From: Colletotrichum lupini
Lineage: Eukaryota > Ascomycota > Sordariomycetes > Glomerellales > Glomerellaceae
Reading direction: 5' to 3'
Assembly (NCBI RefSeq): GCF_023278565.1
Contig: NC_064675.1
Location: 620,001-684,000, forward strand
DNA length: 64,000 nt
The stretch's first letter is position 1, and the number at the start of each line of letters is the position of its first letter. The notes under the pieces are model-generated. The model did no database searches and was not told where the DNA came from. It saw only the letters and a list, made by a program, of their open reading frames with translations. The position numbers and the translations under genes are program-made. Shown here piece after piece: positions 1-11,400 of this stretch.

Positions 1-2517
1 ATGTCGTTGGGATCATGTCAACCGGATACCCCGCGTGGTGCAGGAAGTCGACGAGTCTAATAGCATGGAGTAGAGAAGAAGGGGAAAAGTCGTCTTCAAG
101 AGTAATGCCAGGTGGAGTACTCCGTAGAGCAGGCAAGGTATATAGCAGTGAAACCCAGATAAGACTTTTGGGGAATAGGTCGTCGAGGGCCCTGCCTTTC
201 AGCTATGCAGATCGCAGCTACTACAGAATGAACCCAGCAAGGGCAAGGTACCGGGGTCCCGGAATTGGATGGGAGGCGTACGCATGTCGATACTTATGTC
301 GCATTCCCCCGTCACCGCGGAGACTTTGACTTGGACACAAGCGGCATGGGCGGCTCGTGGGAAGTGCTGGGAAAGGGTGCGCTTACGTGCATATCCGTTC
401 CCCTCGCTGAAACACAAACCACATGCCCTAGCAAACCCAAAGTACGTGCGAATAGCTAGTGGGTGGTTTGGTTACACACGGCTGACGGAACCGGTGATGA
501 TGATGAAGGTGATGATTGAGACGAACAAGCGCGAGGAGTTCGGACGATAAGAAGCCCGGGCCAGCGACTTGGAATCCCCGGCCAATTCCAGAGTAGATTT
601 TGCGCCGGTCAATTGTCTGCTGTACGGATACATAATTGTACGGAGTACATAGGTAATCAACCAGCTGTCAGGCAGAGAGGCTGAGACAGCATGTGAACTA
701 TTCCATATTACGATAAGTTGCCGAAATGGGCTCGCCACTATGTTCAGGAGAAAGCACTAACGGCGGTTGCAAGTCCCGCTCGCCGCTTGCTTGGTGAAGC
801 ACCCCCTTCTACGGATACGGATATGTTATCTTGATGGCATTTGATCGAAAGCTAACAGACTTCTGGCCGACATCGATGCGGCTCGTTGAAGGTTCAGACT
901 ACCGATATGGTCAAGCGTCGGCCTTTGCCACCATAATGATGCCCAATACGACCAATCCCAATGCTAATGCACGTAGACAATGTCGGCAGATCATTAGCTC
1001 AGCGTGATGGCAAGGCAAACACGACCCTCTTGAAAGCACATCCATGCTTATGCTTCAGCGCTGGAGCTATCCTGCGCGACCATCGCCTTAGAACCAGGCT
1101 TTAACTTGTCTGTGACATCTCAGTTAATTTATCCCTTTCCCTTTTCCAGGCCTGAATACTGGTCATATTTTCGTGATCGTTTGCTAGATATCTTGACTTG
1201 AGTCTTGTGTCCCAGAAGAGTGGCCATTTACACCATATCTGATATTACGGAAGTTCCGAACATCAACTAGCAGCCCTGTCGAATTGTTAGTCTGTCGTTG
1301 GCTAGAAGTGTTATGGGCCAGGGGCACGGCCTTGACTCGCGAGGGTTACATGGCCGTGGGCCAACACATGGGGTCAGAAAGCGCGGCGCCGGGGATAGGA
1401 CCCTTGCGAGCCGTGTCAACGACTGTGGATATCTTCAGAATGACGAGTGGTACCTGCGTTGAAGAAGTCTCCAATAGAAGAGCGACAGTCGGACAGAGAT
1501 GCTTAGTGGTCGTGCTTGTATCCCGAAAATGAATGACTTGTTGCACTTTACCGTCCCATAGGTTTAAACCGTCTTGAGGTTGTTAAACTACGTACCGCCG
1601 CGACGGTACCCCAAGGGGTTCATCCTGAAGAAACAATTGTTTCGGCACGAGCATCTGGCTTCAGCAAACTTCATCGTCTTGCAGTCAAAAGCATCCTTAC
1701 TCACCTCTATGCTGGTCATGACCACAAACCTCCCAAACCGACGCAGTTCGATCTGCCATAAACAGCCTCCTTGTCAAATTGTCAGTGTTGCGCAACCGGC
1801 GAATTGGACGTGACAGGCAGTCCTCCGCCACGAGCCCACCACGAGTCAACGGCCCTGCTGCCATCCCATCTAGTTCAGTGGGTCTTTATCTTTGTGCTAA
1901 CAGTAACTTGTCATCCGGGGAACGCCTCCGGCTACGTCTAGACTTCAGGGCATCCTTGACTCCGCCTGAGCGCAGTTCCCATCAAGATCCTTCATAGGTA
2001 CGGGATTCTTTGAGGCTTGAGCCTTGATCACTACTTGTGCCGCTATTTTTCAGCTAGCAGGATGCTCATACTCGGACAATGCTGCTCCACTGCAAGTCGC
2101 CGGCCGGCAAATTGATGGACAACTTCTTGAAGAATTGATAAATGCCGTGGGAGATGGAAACAGCAAGGGGGGCATGCAGAATTCCCGACCATTGACGAAT
2201 CAGCACTCAATGTTGGCCATTCGGATATGGAACCCAAATCCACGAAGGATGCAGATGCCGGAAGACCAACCAACGCCAAATCAATCATTAATGCAGCTGG
2301 CCAAGAAAGACCCAATATTCCCATATTCGTCTGCAGGCCAGGGGTTCTGACAGAATTCTAGTGCTTATTCGCAATTCAGAATGCGAGGAAGGCATGCCCA
2401 ACCCTTTTCCCGCACTGGTGGGATCTTCGCCTCGAAATAAACGCCTCGAAAAAATATTTGTTCAATTGTCTCAGAAGCATCGACCTCGGGGGCTCGGAAC
2501 CGATCCCGCTCTACACA
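1..2517. other. Intergenic stretch, no supported gene
   Basis: Short overlapping reading frames occur on both strands, but none shows a recognisable domain, sustained frame or plausible splice pattern. Two copies of the recurring motif GTACTCCGTA lie here (117-126 and, on the other strand, 638-648). The right end is the promoter and leader of the monooxygenase gene starting at 2518. I see nothing else I can support. Confidence 0.6.
638..648. promoter_or_regulatory. Recurring motif GTACGGAGTAC
   Basis: Perfect 11-mer. The same sequence in reverse complement occurs at 20896-20906 and 62040-62050, and 10 of 11 bases recur at 117, 16667, 47836 and 62957, all in non-coding DNA. Its function is unknown. 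Confidence 0.5.
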
Positions 2518-4402
2518 ATGGAGACTCTCGACTTCGTCGTTATCGGAGCCGGTGAGTAACATCCCCCTAAACCACCAACGAAGGTCACAATCTGAAGCCG
2601 AGTCTACAGGATGGTTCGGTCTAGCAGCGGCCAAGACTCACCACCAGCTCCATCCCCAACACTCGCTGGCACTCTTCGAGCAAGCCTCGACCGCCGGCGG
2701 AGTATGGGCCGAGCACCGTCTCTACCCGGGGCTGAAGAGCAACAACATGCTCGGAACCTACGAGTACCCCGACTTCCCCATGGATCCGGAGACCTTCGGG
2801 ATCTTGCCCGGAGATCACATTCCCGGCCAAGTGCTGCATGACTATCTGTTAAAGTACGCCGAGACCTTTGGCATATTTGACAAGATCCGCTTCAAGCATC
2901 AGCTTCTCTCGGCGGAGCATCAAGAGAGCGGCGGCTGGGTCCTGACTCTTGTGAACGGCGAGGACGGTGGCGAGGTTCAGGTCCTCGCAAAGAAGCTAGT
3001 TGTTGCAACTGGTCTCACTTCAGAAGCCTTCCTCCCCGATTTCAAAGGCCAAGAGACGTTTGGTGCCCCTATTTTCCACAGCAAAGACTTTCTTCAGCAT
3101 GCAGACACTCTGGAATCAGCAAAATCCGTGACGGTATTTGGTGGTACCAAATCAGCGTGGGATCTCGTATACGCCTACGCGATCAAGGGCATCAAGGTGA
3201 ATTGGGTGATTAGAGGTATCTCGAGATGACCACCGCCAAATCATTACAACCAATGCTAATAGAATGTAGAATCCGGACATGGTCCAGTATGGATGGCTCC
3301 CCCATATGTCACGCCCTTGAAGAAGTGGCTAGAAAAGCTCGTTCATACACGCGCCCTTACATGGTTCAGTCCCTGTTCTTGGGGCGACGCCGATGGATAC
3401 GTCAAGACGAGGAACTTTTATCACGGCACGGCGATCGGCCGCGGCATCACCAATAACTTCTGGAGCGTCCTCGGCAACGATGTCATTACCCTGAACAGGT
3501 TTGATTCGGACCCGGAGCTGAAGAAGCTGAAACCGTGGAGCGAGGCCATGTTTACGGCTTCCAGCTTCTCTATCCTAAACTACGAGACGGATTTCTTCGA
3601 TCTCATCCGCAACGGGACAGTAAAGGTGCATATTGCCGACCTGATGAAGCTATCGCCAGGCACCGTCCACCTTTCCGACGGCTCTTCCCTGGCATCAGAC
3701 GTTCTTTGTTGCGCAACCGGGTGGAAGCAATTCCAGCCTATAAAATTCCTGCCCGAAGGCATCGACAAGGAGCTCGGTCTCCCGCACAAGCCTTCTGCAG
3801 AAAGTTTCCCGCCCGCCGAGATGATTGAGACTATCGACAAGGAAATTTTCGAGAAATGGCCGCGTCTCAAGGATCAGCCTGTTCAGAACAAGAAGCTTAA
3901 GGCACTCGTCGAGGATGAAGGCATCTCGACAAAGGACGCCACCAACCCGTATACACCCCTCACGCCATACGTGCTCCATCGCTTCATGGTACCGCCGTCG
4001 GCCAAGCTGCTGGTGCACCGCGACATTGCGTTCGCGGGCGTGTTGATGAATTTCACCGTGGCGATGATCTCCCACGTGCAATCACTATGGATCGACGCCT
4101 ACTTCCATGACCAGATGCCCTCAGTGACCGAGGCCATAATAAGTGCTGAGACGATGGAAAAGCTGCGGTACGAGACTGCGCTTCACAGTCGGTTCTGCAA
4201 ATGGAGGTACCCTGCTGGGCACGGGGATAAGTTCCCAGACTTTGTTTTTGATGCTGTGCCGTATATCGACCAGCTGGTGGGCGATCTGGGGTTAAAGGTG
4301 TACAGGAAGAATGGCGTGATTGCTGAGGCATCTGAACCATACGGCCCAGAGGACTACAAGAATCTCATTAGCGAATGGACAGAGAAGCAGGTTGATGGCT
4401 AA
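2518..4402 (+). CDS. FAD-dependent monooxygenase (flavin-containing monooxygenase-like)
   Basis: Three exons: 2518-2551, 2610-3215 and 3270-4402, giving 590 residues. Both introns are short GT-AG introns (58 and 54 bp); the second carries a TGCTAAT branch-point-like sequence. The first intron splits the dinucleotide-binding motif. The spliced N-terminus reads VVIGAGWFGLAAAK (GxGxxG, residues about 8-21), the FAD-binding Rossmann signature. A second glycine-rich segment, VFGGTKSA (from about residue 187), fits the NADPH-binding fold, and a CCATGW segment (about residue 360) fits the ATG motif of flavin-containing and N-hydroxylating monooxygenases. The family uses NADPH and O2 to oxygenate soft nucleophiles or ketones; the substrate cannot be told from sequence. 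The exact FMO fingerprint FxGxxxH is not evident, so this is an FMO-like relative. No secondary-metabolite backbone gene is next to it. Start chosen because ATG at 2518 leads directly into the FAD motif. Confidence 0.9.
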
Positions 4403-4666
4403 TAAAATACCAACCACGCTCTCGATCCGCAAAACAAACCAATAATGTTTGATATCTACTTTGACTTCGCTTTCGGATCTAAGTGCCGTTGAGGCTAGCC
4501 AATCACGGAAAAATTAGGCAGCAGCCTCACCGCCCTCGAAATGTCCAAATCCTGCGGCCCTATGCCTTATCGGATTAATACTTCAGCATCGACTCGGTGT
4601 TATCCTCCGGTGATTCTTTACAGTTGATCGATATCATTACTGAACCCCCTCCCCGGTATTGTGATA

Positions 4667-5650
4667 ATGGAGGAAACACGGAGACCCGCAGTCTCAACCA
4701 GGAGGACGAGACAAACAGCGAGATTGGACGAAGCAGCGGCCGCCTCTTCGGGACTATCCCAAACTACAAACAACAATCTTAACTCTATCATCATAGAACC
4801 TGAATACAGTACGACAGGCTTGTCGGTGGAAGGCCTGCATATCCTTCCAGAAGTCCTCCACGCCGGCCTCAAACTCAAAGACTTAGGGAAGAAAAGCATT
4901 CAGCTGCTCTTAAAGAAGCGTCAACTACTAAGAGACACACCACTTGATATCCCAGAAGACATGGAAAGAAAAGGACTAGCCTCATCAGTCATGGCAACTC
5001 TGGTCTTTGCCCAGGAAGAAGCAGGTACAGCAGTCTGTATCTCACCCAACGGCATTCTCCTCACTTGCTCCCACTGCATCGCCGAGACCGTTGACGATTT
5101 TGACGATTCCAAAAGCCACTGGCTTCTCTTTGCTTCAGGCCAAGTAGTCGAAGCCAAAGCACTAGCATGGGATGACAAGAGAGACCTGGCCCTGTTGAAA
5201 ATCACCTCAGCCCAACAACCTCCGCCACCTTCGGGACCGACATCATCATCATCATCATCATCACCGCACTCAGGGAGTTTCCCCTTTGTGACCCTCTCCC
5301 CCTCACCGCCCGCCTTGAAGGCCCGACTCATCTGCGTCGGCCACCCGGGCAGCGAGGACTTCGAGGCGGCTGTCCCGGGAACAAAGACGGACTACAACGT
5401 CCTCCACCTCAGCACCGGCACGTTCAGGGGCTGCGCCGAGGGCCAGAACCTGCAGGATAATTCGGAGATCGGGGCGCTAATGCATTCTTGCTGGACGTAC
5501 TGGGGTCACAGCGGCGCACCGCTGGTCGACAGGAAGACGGGGACGCTCGTCGGGCTTCATTCATCATGGGATGATGAGACGGGGATGCGGAGGGGAGTTG
5601 CTTGGGAGGCTATATCCGGGTTTCTGGGGGAGAATAAGCGTTATTTGTGA
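4667..5650 (+). CDS. Trypsin-like serine protease (HtrA/S1-like fold)
   Basis: Single exon, 327 residues. A chymotrypsin-fold catalytic triad is visible: His136 in LLTCSHC, Asp173 in DKRDLALLKI and Ser282 in GHSGAPLV. The segment after Ser282 (GTLVGLHSSW) is the usual glycine-rich strand of the family. The N-terminus (about 30 residues) is basic and Arg/Thr/Ala-rich with no hydrophobic signal peptide, so an intracellular protease is likely. No PDZ domain follows, unlike bacterial DegP. A poly-Ser tract encoded by a (TCA)n repeat (5241-5263) sits in a loop between Asp and Ser. The ATG at 4667 is the first in-frame ATG; the frame extends upstream only through a GTG. It lies 264 bp downstream of the monooxygenase on the same strand. 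Target proteins are unknown. Confidence 0.85.
   Translation: MEETRRPAVSTRRTRQTARLDEAAAASSGLSQTTNNNLNSIIIEPEYSTTGLSVEGLHILPEVLHAGLKLKDLGKKSIQLLLKKRQLLRDTPLDIPEDMERKGLASSVMATLVFAQEEAGTAVCISPNGILLTCSHCIAETVDDFDDSKSHWLLFASGQVVEAKALAWDDKRDLALLKITSAQQPPPPSGPTSSSSSSSPHSGSFPFVTLSPSPPALKARLICVGHPGSEDFEAAVPGTKTDYNVLHLSTGTFRGCAEGQNLQDNSEIGALMHSCWTYWGHSGAPLVDRKTGTLVGLHSSWDDETGMRRGVAWEAISGFLGENKRYL
5241..5263 (+). repeat. (TCA)n microsatellite encoding poly-Ser
   Basis: Perfect trinucleotide run inside the serine protease gene. It codes for a serine homopolymer in a proline/serine-rich loop, a likely site of length variation that keeps the frame. Confidence 0.9.
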
Positions 5651-6409
5651 TCTTTGGGTACCAAGTCTTCTGGCCATGTAGGTGCTTCTCTTCTCATGGG
5701 GTATGGTGTATATTTCTACACAGATATATCGTACATCAGCTGGGTGCTCTATTCTTCGTAGATACGCAATACAACATGAGGGTAAAGGTAGGAAGGTCGT
5801 TCTTGCCTCTTTACCTTATAGCGTACCTGCCTCCCTTTTCCGGTTCTTCCATTGTTGACTCCTTCGTCATCTGAAGGCTGCTTTCTTCCATCACATACAT
5901 ATCCTTTCCTCACAGTTGAGTACCCAAAACACCTCGAGCCTTTATACCCTTCCACCCAGATGTTGTTCTTTTCATGGTCACCAAAACCCACCCACACGCT
6001 CACATCCGTCCATCGATTGCATGCGAGGCTTCTAGCTTCAACAAACCCATATAATCCGTTCGAATACTCTGCTTAAACACCAATCATCGAATCCCTCTCC
6101 TCCTGTGTTTGCTCAAAGAATCAGAGTTCTTCTCATCAAAAGCTGTGAGTTGTTGTGCTAGTCCTCCTAGTTAATCACACCGATCCTCTGACATATATCT
6201 CTAGACAATACCCTTGGTTCCAACGCATTCAATGTGCGGTACCCACGTCTGCGCTTCCCATTGATAACTTCGATACCATCGGGCAGCACCGTCTCTGCGC
6301 TCACGATTCTCACGATTCTCACAATTTCAAAGTTCAACCTCAGGTTCCTCCCGCCTTCCACTGCTCGAATTACCGGCTGCCCGTCCGCCTCCCACCCTCT
6401 GCTCCAACG
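5651..6409 (+). promoter_or_regulatory. Intergenic region and 5' leader with probable leader intron
   Basis: Non-coding interval between the protease and the small membrane protein. A likely 5'-UTR intron spans 6145-6204: donor GTGAGT, branch-like GTTAATC and acceptor CTCTAG. A partly repeated CACGATTCT unit lies near 6300-6325. The open frame running through the leader lacks an ATG before 6410, so I treat it as untranslated. Confidence 0.45.
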
Positions 6410-7036
6410 ATGCCTAACCTCTGGCAGGGCGAAGGCCCTTACCTTCCCTCCTTCAACACTCCCACAACGACTACAATCTCAACTCCAACAAGCCTCTTCT
6501 CATCGTCAACAACATCCATCGCAACCGCAGCAATGCCTACTACCACCGAGGAAGTCGAAGCTCTCCGCGCTTGGGTCCTCTCCACATCGGGCAACTGGCT
6601 GTTGAACATCGCCAAGGCCCTCGCTCTCTCCATCCCCCTAGGAATCCTCATGTCCGCCATGTGCTGCTGCTGGATCCCTTGCCTTTGGTACACCGACCAC
6701 CTCACCGACGACTTCCTCGACATCAGTGTCTGGACCGGTCGCCTTCTCCGCGGCGAGTACGGCCCCCGCGGTGGCTGGATCCCCTTCATCCGCCGCCGCG
6801 TCAGAATGTTCTTCATGGGTCGCGAGGAGCGCGCCGAGGCCCAGCGCCGCGAGGCGCAGGAGGCCATTGATCGCGTCGTCGGAGAGCTTCGCGGCCGCGA
6901 CGGCCATGTCGTTCGTGTCGGATACCAGCAGGAGCCTGCCATGACGACTGGCCTCCCCCCTCAGAACCGCAACATGCGTCGCCAGATGGCGCGTCAGCAG
7001 GCTCGTGCGAACCGTACGGCCAATAATAACAACTAA
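6410..7036 (+). CDS. Small single-pass membrane protein with cysteine cluster
   Basis: Single exon, 208 residues from ATG 6410. Residues about 1-45 are Thr/Ser-rich. A hydrophobic segment follows at about 61-82 (LALSIPLGILMSAMCCC), flowing into a Cys-rich edge, MCCCWIPC, that could be palmitoylated. After it comes a basic, Arg-rich helical region (about 125-165, many Arg, Glu and Ala residues) and a Gln/Asn/Arg-rich tail ending in poly-Asn. I do not recognise a family with a named function. A shorter start at 6533 (MPTTTEEVEAL) is possible and would drop the Thr/Ser-rich leader while keeping the membrane segment. GC-biased third positions across the frame support coding. Function unknown. Confidence 0.7.
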   Translation: MPNLWQGEGPYLPSFNTPTTTTISTPTSLFSSSTTSIATAAMPTTTEEVEALRAWVLSTSGNWLLNIAKALALSIPLGILMSAMCCCWIPCLWYTDHLTDDFLDISVWTGRLLRGEYGPRGGWIPFIRRRVRMFFMGREERAEAQRREAQEAIDRVVGELRGRDGHVVRVGYQQEPAMTTGLPPQNRNMRRQMARQQARANRTANNNN

Positions 7037-8489
7037 GCAATGCTCAAATCCCTCCTGGTCGAACTTCACGAGTTACCGTTTCGAATCCTGTTCCAAACGT
7101 CCAGCACTTGCGGGAAAAACATCAAATTTGGTAAGACAGCCGTTCCTTCCTCTTCCTTCCTTCTCGCCAATCTCACGATGAGACCAAAAAAAGCTTGACT
7201 AATATCGAGCATAGGTAGCCACTGCTCCTCCTGAAACGACCACGAACAAGACACATACAAAGTTGTATTCCGCGACACGGAAACTGGAGGGTATCTGACT
7301 AGGAGGACAGAGCGATGCTGGGTGCGCTTGGTTAAGTGCATACGCGCATAGGCTGGAAACGATACGATTGGCGACGAGCCAGGCTGCTGCCACATCCTAT
7401 CCGAGAGAGTGTGGAAGGAGAGAATAGGGGCAGACAGGTTCCTGATATGACTGGGGATCGTTGGAGATCTGGAAGCATGCCCATTACTGAGACTTGCGAG
7501 CGAGATGAGTGGACCATTGGCATTCCGAGCGATAGTTACGACCTCCAAAAGACCCGTTCTTGCATTGATCAATTTGTACCCTGCTTGTGACTTTGACTAG
7601 TTTTCACTCTGTCGTGTCCCCTTTCTGTGCCACAAGGTTAGCCAGCCGATGCAAGCCCAAAGCACTCGTTCATTTAGCCTACCTTGAAACTGAGTGTTGT
7701 CAAAACAAGACCGAAACACCACACCTCTCACTGTCAAACTATAACGAAGAAGGAGCACCAGGGTGAAGTCAGATATCTGCATCTCATTTTGACGCCTCCG
7801 CAGAGAACCGGCCAAGTCTATCTCAAGATAAAACCTTCCAGCTGTTCTTCGCCGAGATGGTGGGTAGTATGTACAGTCCAGAAGTTTTCCTACACACAGG
7901 AGGCGTCAAACGCGCCAGCCGACTCAAAGATTGGATCCTGCAAAAGAAAAGCGATCCTCTTCTTCGACTTTTTCTCTTCCGTCTCTCCGGGGCCGGTCGT
8001 TGAGTGAGTTCTCTTTCAAGCACACGCCGGCCCTTCCTCCAAAAATGACGCGTCTCCAAACTGAACAATCCCCGGTTGAGGGGTGGTATCATTTCCTGAC
8101 TGAAGCGAAGTGCAAAAATTAGGAAATCACAAGTGTGTGTGTGTGTAAATGGCGTTTGGCCATGAAATTATTGCCTGTTGATAATAGAAGGCGTGAGGGT
8201 ACGTGTGAAGTGGGTAGCGAATGAGTTACTTCCGTTTCGGACGCTCATTGCTCTCGCTTGGTACTGGGTGTATGTTGTTATGTTGGAGCTGTGAAGGCAG
8301 GCAATGAACCATGCGAGCGAGTTGAGGTCGATGGTAAAAAGGTATGTTGACAAAAAGGAAAGGCGGTTGGCGTGTTGGTAACGGGTACTTGAGAAGAGTC
8401 AAAAAGAGTTTGGGGTATAATAGAAAAGGGTGGGCAAAAGTATGTCCCAAGGTTTGATAAAGTAATGTAGGTGGGTATCGCCATTGTGT
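7037..8489. other. Convergent intergenic region, no supported gene
   Basis: This stretch lies between the 3' ends of the membrane protein (+) and the ADF-H/PH-like gene (-). A minus-strand frame of 168 codons at 7066-7572 has no ATG at its start and no recognisable content. A short GT dinucleotide run occurs near 8132-8146. It probably holds the 3' UTRs of both genes. Confidence 0.55.
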
Positions 8490-11400
8490 TTACTGCCCGA
8501 AGGAACTGTGGCTTTGATGCGCGTCTCGAAGAACTAAATATCTATTAGCATGAATGTGGAAAATCTGGCGACCATGCCTTGACTTACTGTGCAGCACATT
8601 CATCTGGCCGGCGCGATCTTCGCACGCAACCTGCAAGCCGGAGCCTTCGACCAAGTCAAGGCAAATGCTGTTAGGCAGCTCCTGAATTTCCATGTCGGGG
8701 ATGTAGGGCACCCGGAAGTCCGAGAGATGGTATCTCTTGACACCGGCACCCGTAGGCTGCTTGTTCTTGGCGGCGTTGCCAGCGGCGACGGCGCTCAAGA
8801 TCAAGAACCCTTGGGAGTCCAGGCACATGCTGCGACGCTTCCATAGCAAGTTATCTGGAAATTGGACATTGACATCTCCCATGAAAGCTTCGATGGTAGG
8901 CTGCTGGAGGCGGGCCACCTCTGATGCGTCCTCCTCCTGAACTGTAGGAGAGATGGCAGTCGGGGTCATGGTCTTACCACGCCCAGCACTGCTCAGGGAT
9001 GACGAGAGGCGACGCATGAACCGACCCGCGCGACCCTTCTTCTTGTCGCTAGCAGTGGATTTGCTATCGTCGCCAGAGCCGCTGCCCTCAGTAAACATGG
9101 ACGGAGACATGGCACCGCTCAAATCGTTCTCCTTGCTAATGGAAGATCGACGACTGCTGATCGATAGACGGCGGCTATGACCACCAGAATTCGCGTGAGT
9201 AGAAGGGGGTCTTGAGGGAGACTTTGAGCCAGGAGACATGGGGAGAGGAGCGGTCAACGCCTCTGTGGAGGGAGAAGTGAGTGACTTGCGGCGGTCCTTG
9301 ATGAAGTCCTTCATGATGCTGAGAGACGAGCGCCTCGGAGCTTCTTCGACATCCTCCTTTGGGTCAATGGACTGAGAGCGGCGCTTCTCCTTTGACAGTC
9401 TTCGCTCTTGGATAGTCTCCTTGGAGGGCTCCACTGTGGCCAGATTGGCTGGCGGGAGCGGGAGCTCAGCCTTCTGATGATCGACAACTAAAGGCGACAC
9501 CTTAAGATCGAGTCGTTCGAACTCGGAGGGGTTTTTGGGCGGCTCCGGCGCCTTACCAGCCTGGCTGGGGTCGCGAATGATTCGCGCCGTAACGGAGATG
9601 GATTCTGGGCGGCCCCTGGGCGGATTGCTGCCAGGCATCTCAAACATTGAGAGCCTGTTTGCCATGGACCCCGATCTACCCCGGCCTGCAGTCTCCGGAG
9701 ATGACTCTACAGACTCGGCCATAATAGGGGGGACAGGACTGGCGCCACGTGTCGAAGGCCTCGTCCTGTCGACAACCGAAGGGGAACGAGATGGCGGATC
9801 CCGGACGCTTCCCCTCTTAACGGCGAAGAATGCTGAGGATGGCCTCGGAGCCTTCAGACTACTTGTGTCCGCTTCGACAACACCGGGTGCATGGGCAGAC
9901 AGCTTTTCCAGAGCCTTGATACGTTGGGAGATGCTAGATCCAATCTTGTTAGGCTGGTTTGGCTTCAAGTGATTGTTGCCTTGTTGCTGCGTAATCTTGT
10001 GCAGAAAGGCTGCGCCAGATGAGATTGATCTCTGGCTTTGGGCTTGAGCCACATCTGCAGCCGTGAGCCCCCGCACTGGGTTCGAAATGGTGCGAACAAC
10101 TCCGCGCGACGTCGGCCTGCTAGCGTTCTGAATCGTCGGGCTGGGAAACACTGGGGTAATGGGCGATTTGGATACAGTTATATGCTGTGCTTGCTCAACT
10201 GTAGCAGAATGCAGCTCATCTAACAAGTCCTCATCGTCAGAGATGTTGTCGTTTGCGCGCTTCTCGAGTACTTCCAGATCGGTCCGGATCGGTTCAACGA
10301 GCGATCTTCGCTTGGACGCCTCCGAGGCTACCGGAGTCTCCTCAGCAACACTGTCGTTTTCCTCTTCAGCAGTGGGCAGTGGCTCTGTGGGTGCCTGTTC
10401 TTCAGGCGACACGATGGTGGGAACTTCGACAGTTGCAGCCGACCTGAGATCCTGGGTCGAGAACTTGGACCGAGGAACTCTGAGTCCAGGCGAGCGAGGA
10501 GATAGCGGCGATTTGGGTGATACTTCCGCCGGCAAAGAAACGGTGTCGCTGACATCCAGCGGAGTCGGCTTCGTCGATTCGACGGGAGCCTTTGGCTGAG
10601 TTGGGCTCGTGGAAAACTTGGAGATTGGTAAGCTAAAGGTGGGCGATTTGGGTTGTTGAGCCTCGACTGCTACCTTCTCAGTCTCAATTTGTGGTTCTAT
10701 GGGCTGGGCGAGTCCAGTGGTTTCCGCTTGCTCGACATCAAGTCCTTGTGGTATGACAGCGAGGGTTTCCTCCTTGTCCTCGATCGAGTTCTCGGCGGCA
10801 GGTAGAGCTTCCTTGGGTGCGGAAACATCGACTGGGTTGGTTTCGGGGGGGTCGGTGACTACATCTTGAATCGTGGGGGTGGATTCAACCACCGGCTCGG
10901 CATCGTCCTGTTTCTCACTGGTATCGGCCTTGGGCTCGTTCGATTCAGGGGCCGTAGCCTCTTCAATAACATGAGCTTGCTCAACCTCCGCCTCCCGCTC
11001 GACTTGCTCGTGTGCCTCAACCATATCCATATCAGCATCAAGATTCTCTTCCTCGAGCTCCTTTACTGTCTCTTCGGTGGATTCGGAAAGTGATGACGCC
11101 TTCGTCGACTGGTCGGGTTCGGAAGATGCTATGATGGGCGATGCAGGATGAGAGTCACTCTGAGTGAACTCAGAGGCCACGTCGGTGTGGACAGACACTG
11201 ACGATGTGTCAACGACAATGCCTGAATCTGCCTTGGAGACCGAAAGTCGTCTCTTACGTTCGTCGTCGTCATCTGCTTCGGCAGCTAGGGTCTCCTCGGT
11301 TATCTCCTCAATGTGTTCAACAGGCTGAGCCTTTTCCGAGGCGACCTCCTCAGCAGGGGCATCGATAACAGGGGCGGAGGCGGATTGTTGGTTCATTTTC

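Noticed and set aside
993..1015. tRNA-like A-box (TAGCTCAGCGTGATGG)
   Set aside because: No B-box (GGTTCGANNCC) at the right distance and no cloverleaf pairing seen.
2518..5650. Secondary-metabolite cluster around the monooxygenase
   Set aside because: No PKS, NRPS, terpene synthase, P450 or transporter gene lies nearby; the neighbours are a protease and a small membrane protein.
6155..6409. N-terminal extension of the small membrane protein
   Set aside because: The frame opens without an ATG and crosses a likely leader intron.
7066..7572. 168-codon minus-strand reading frame
   Set aside because: No ATG at its start, no recognisable domain, and it lies in the shared 3' region of two convergent genes.
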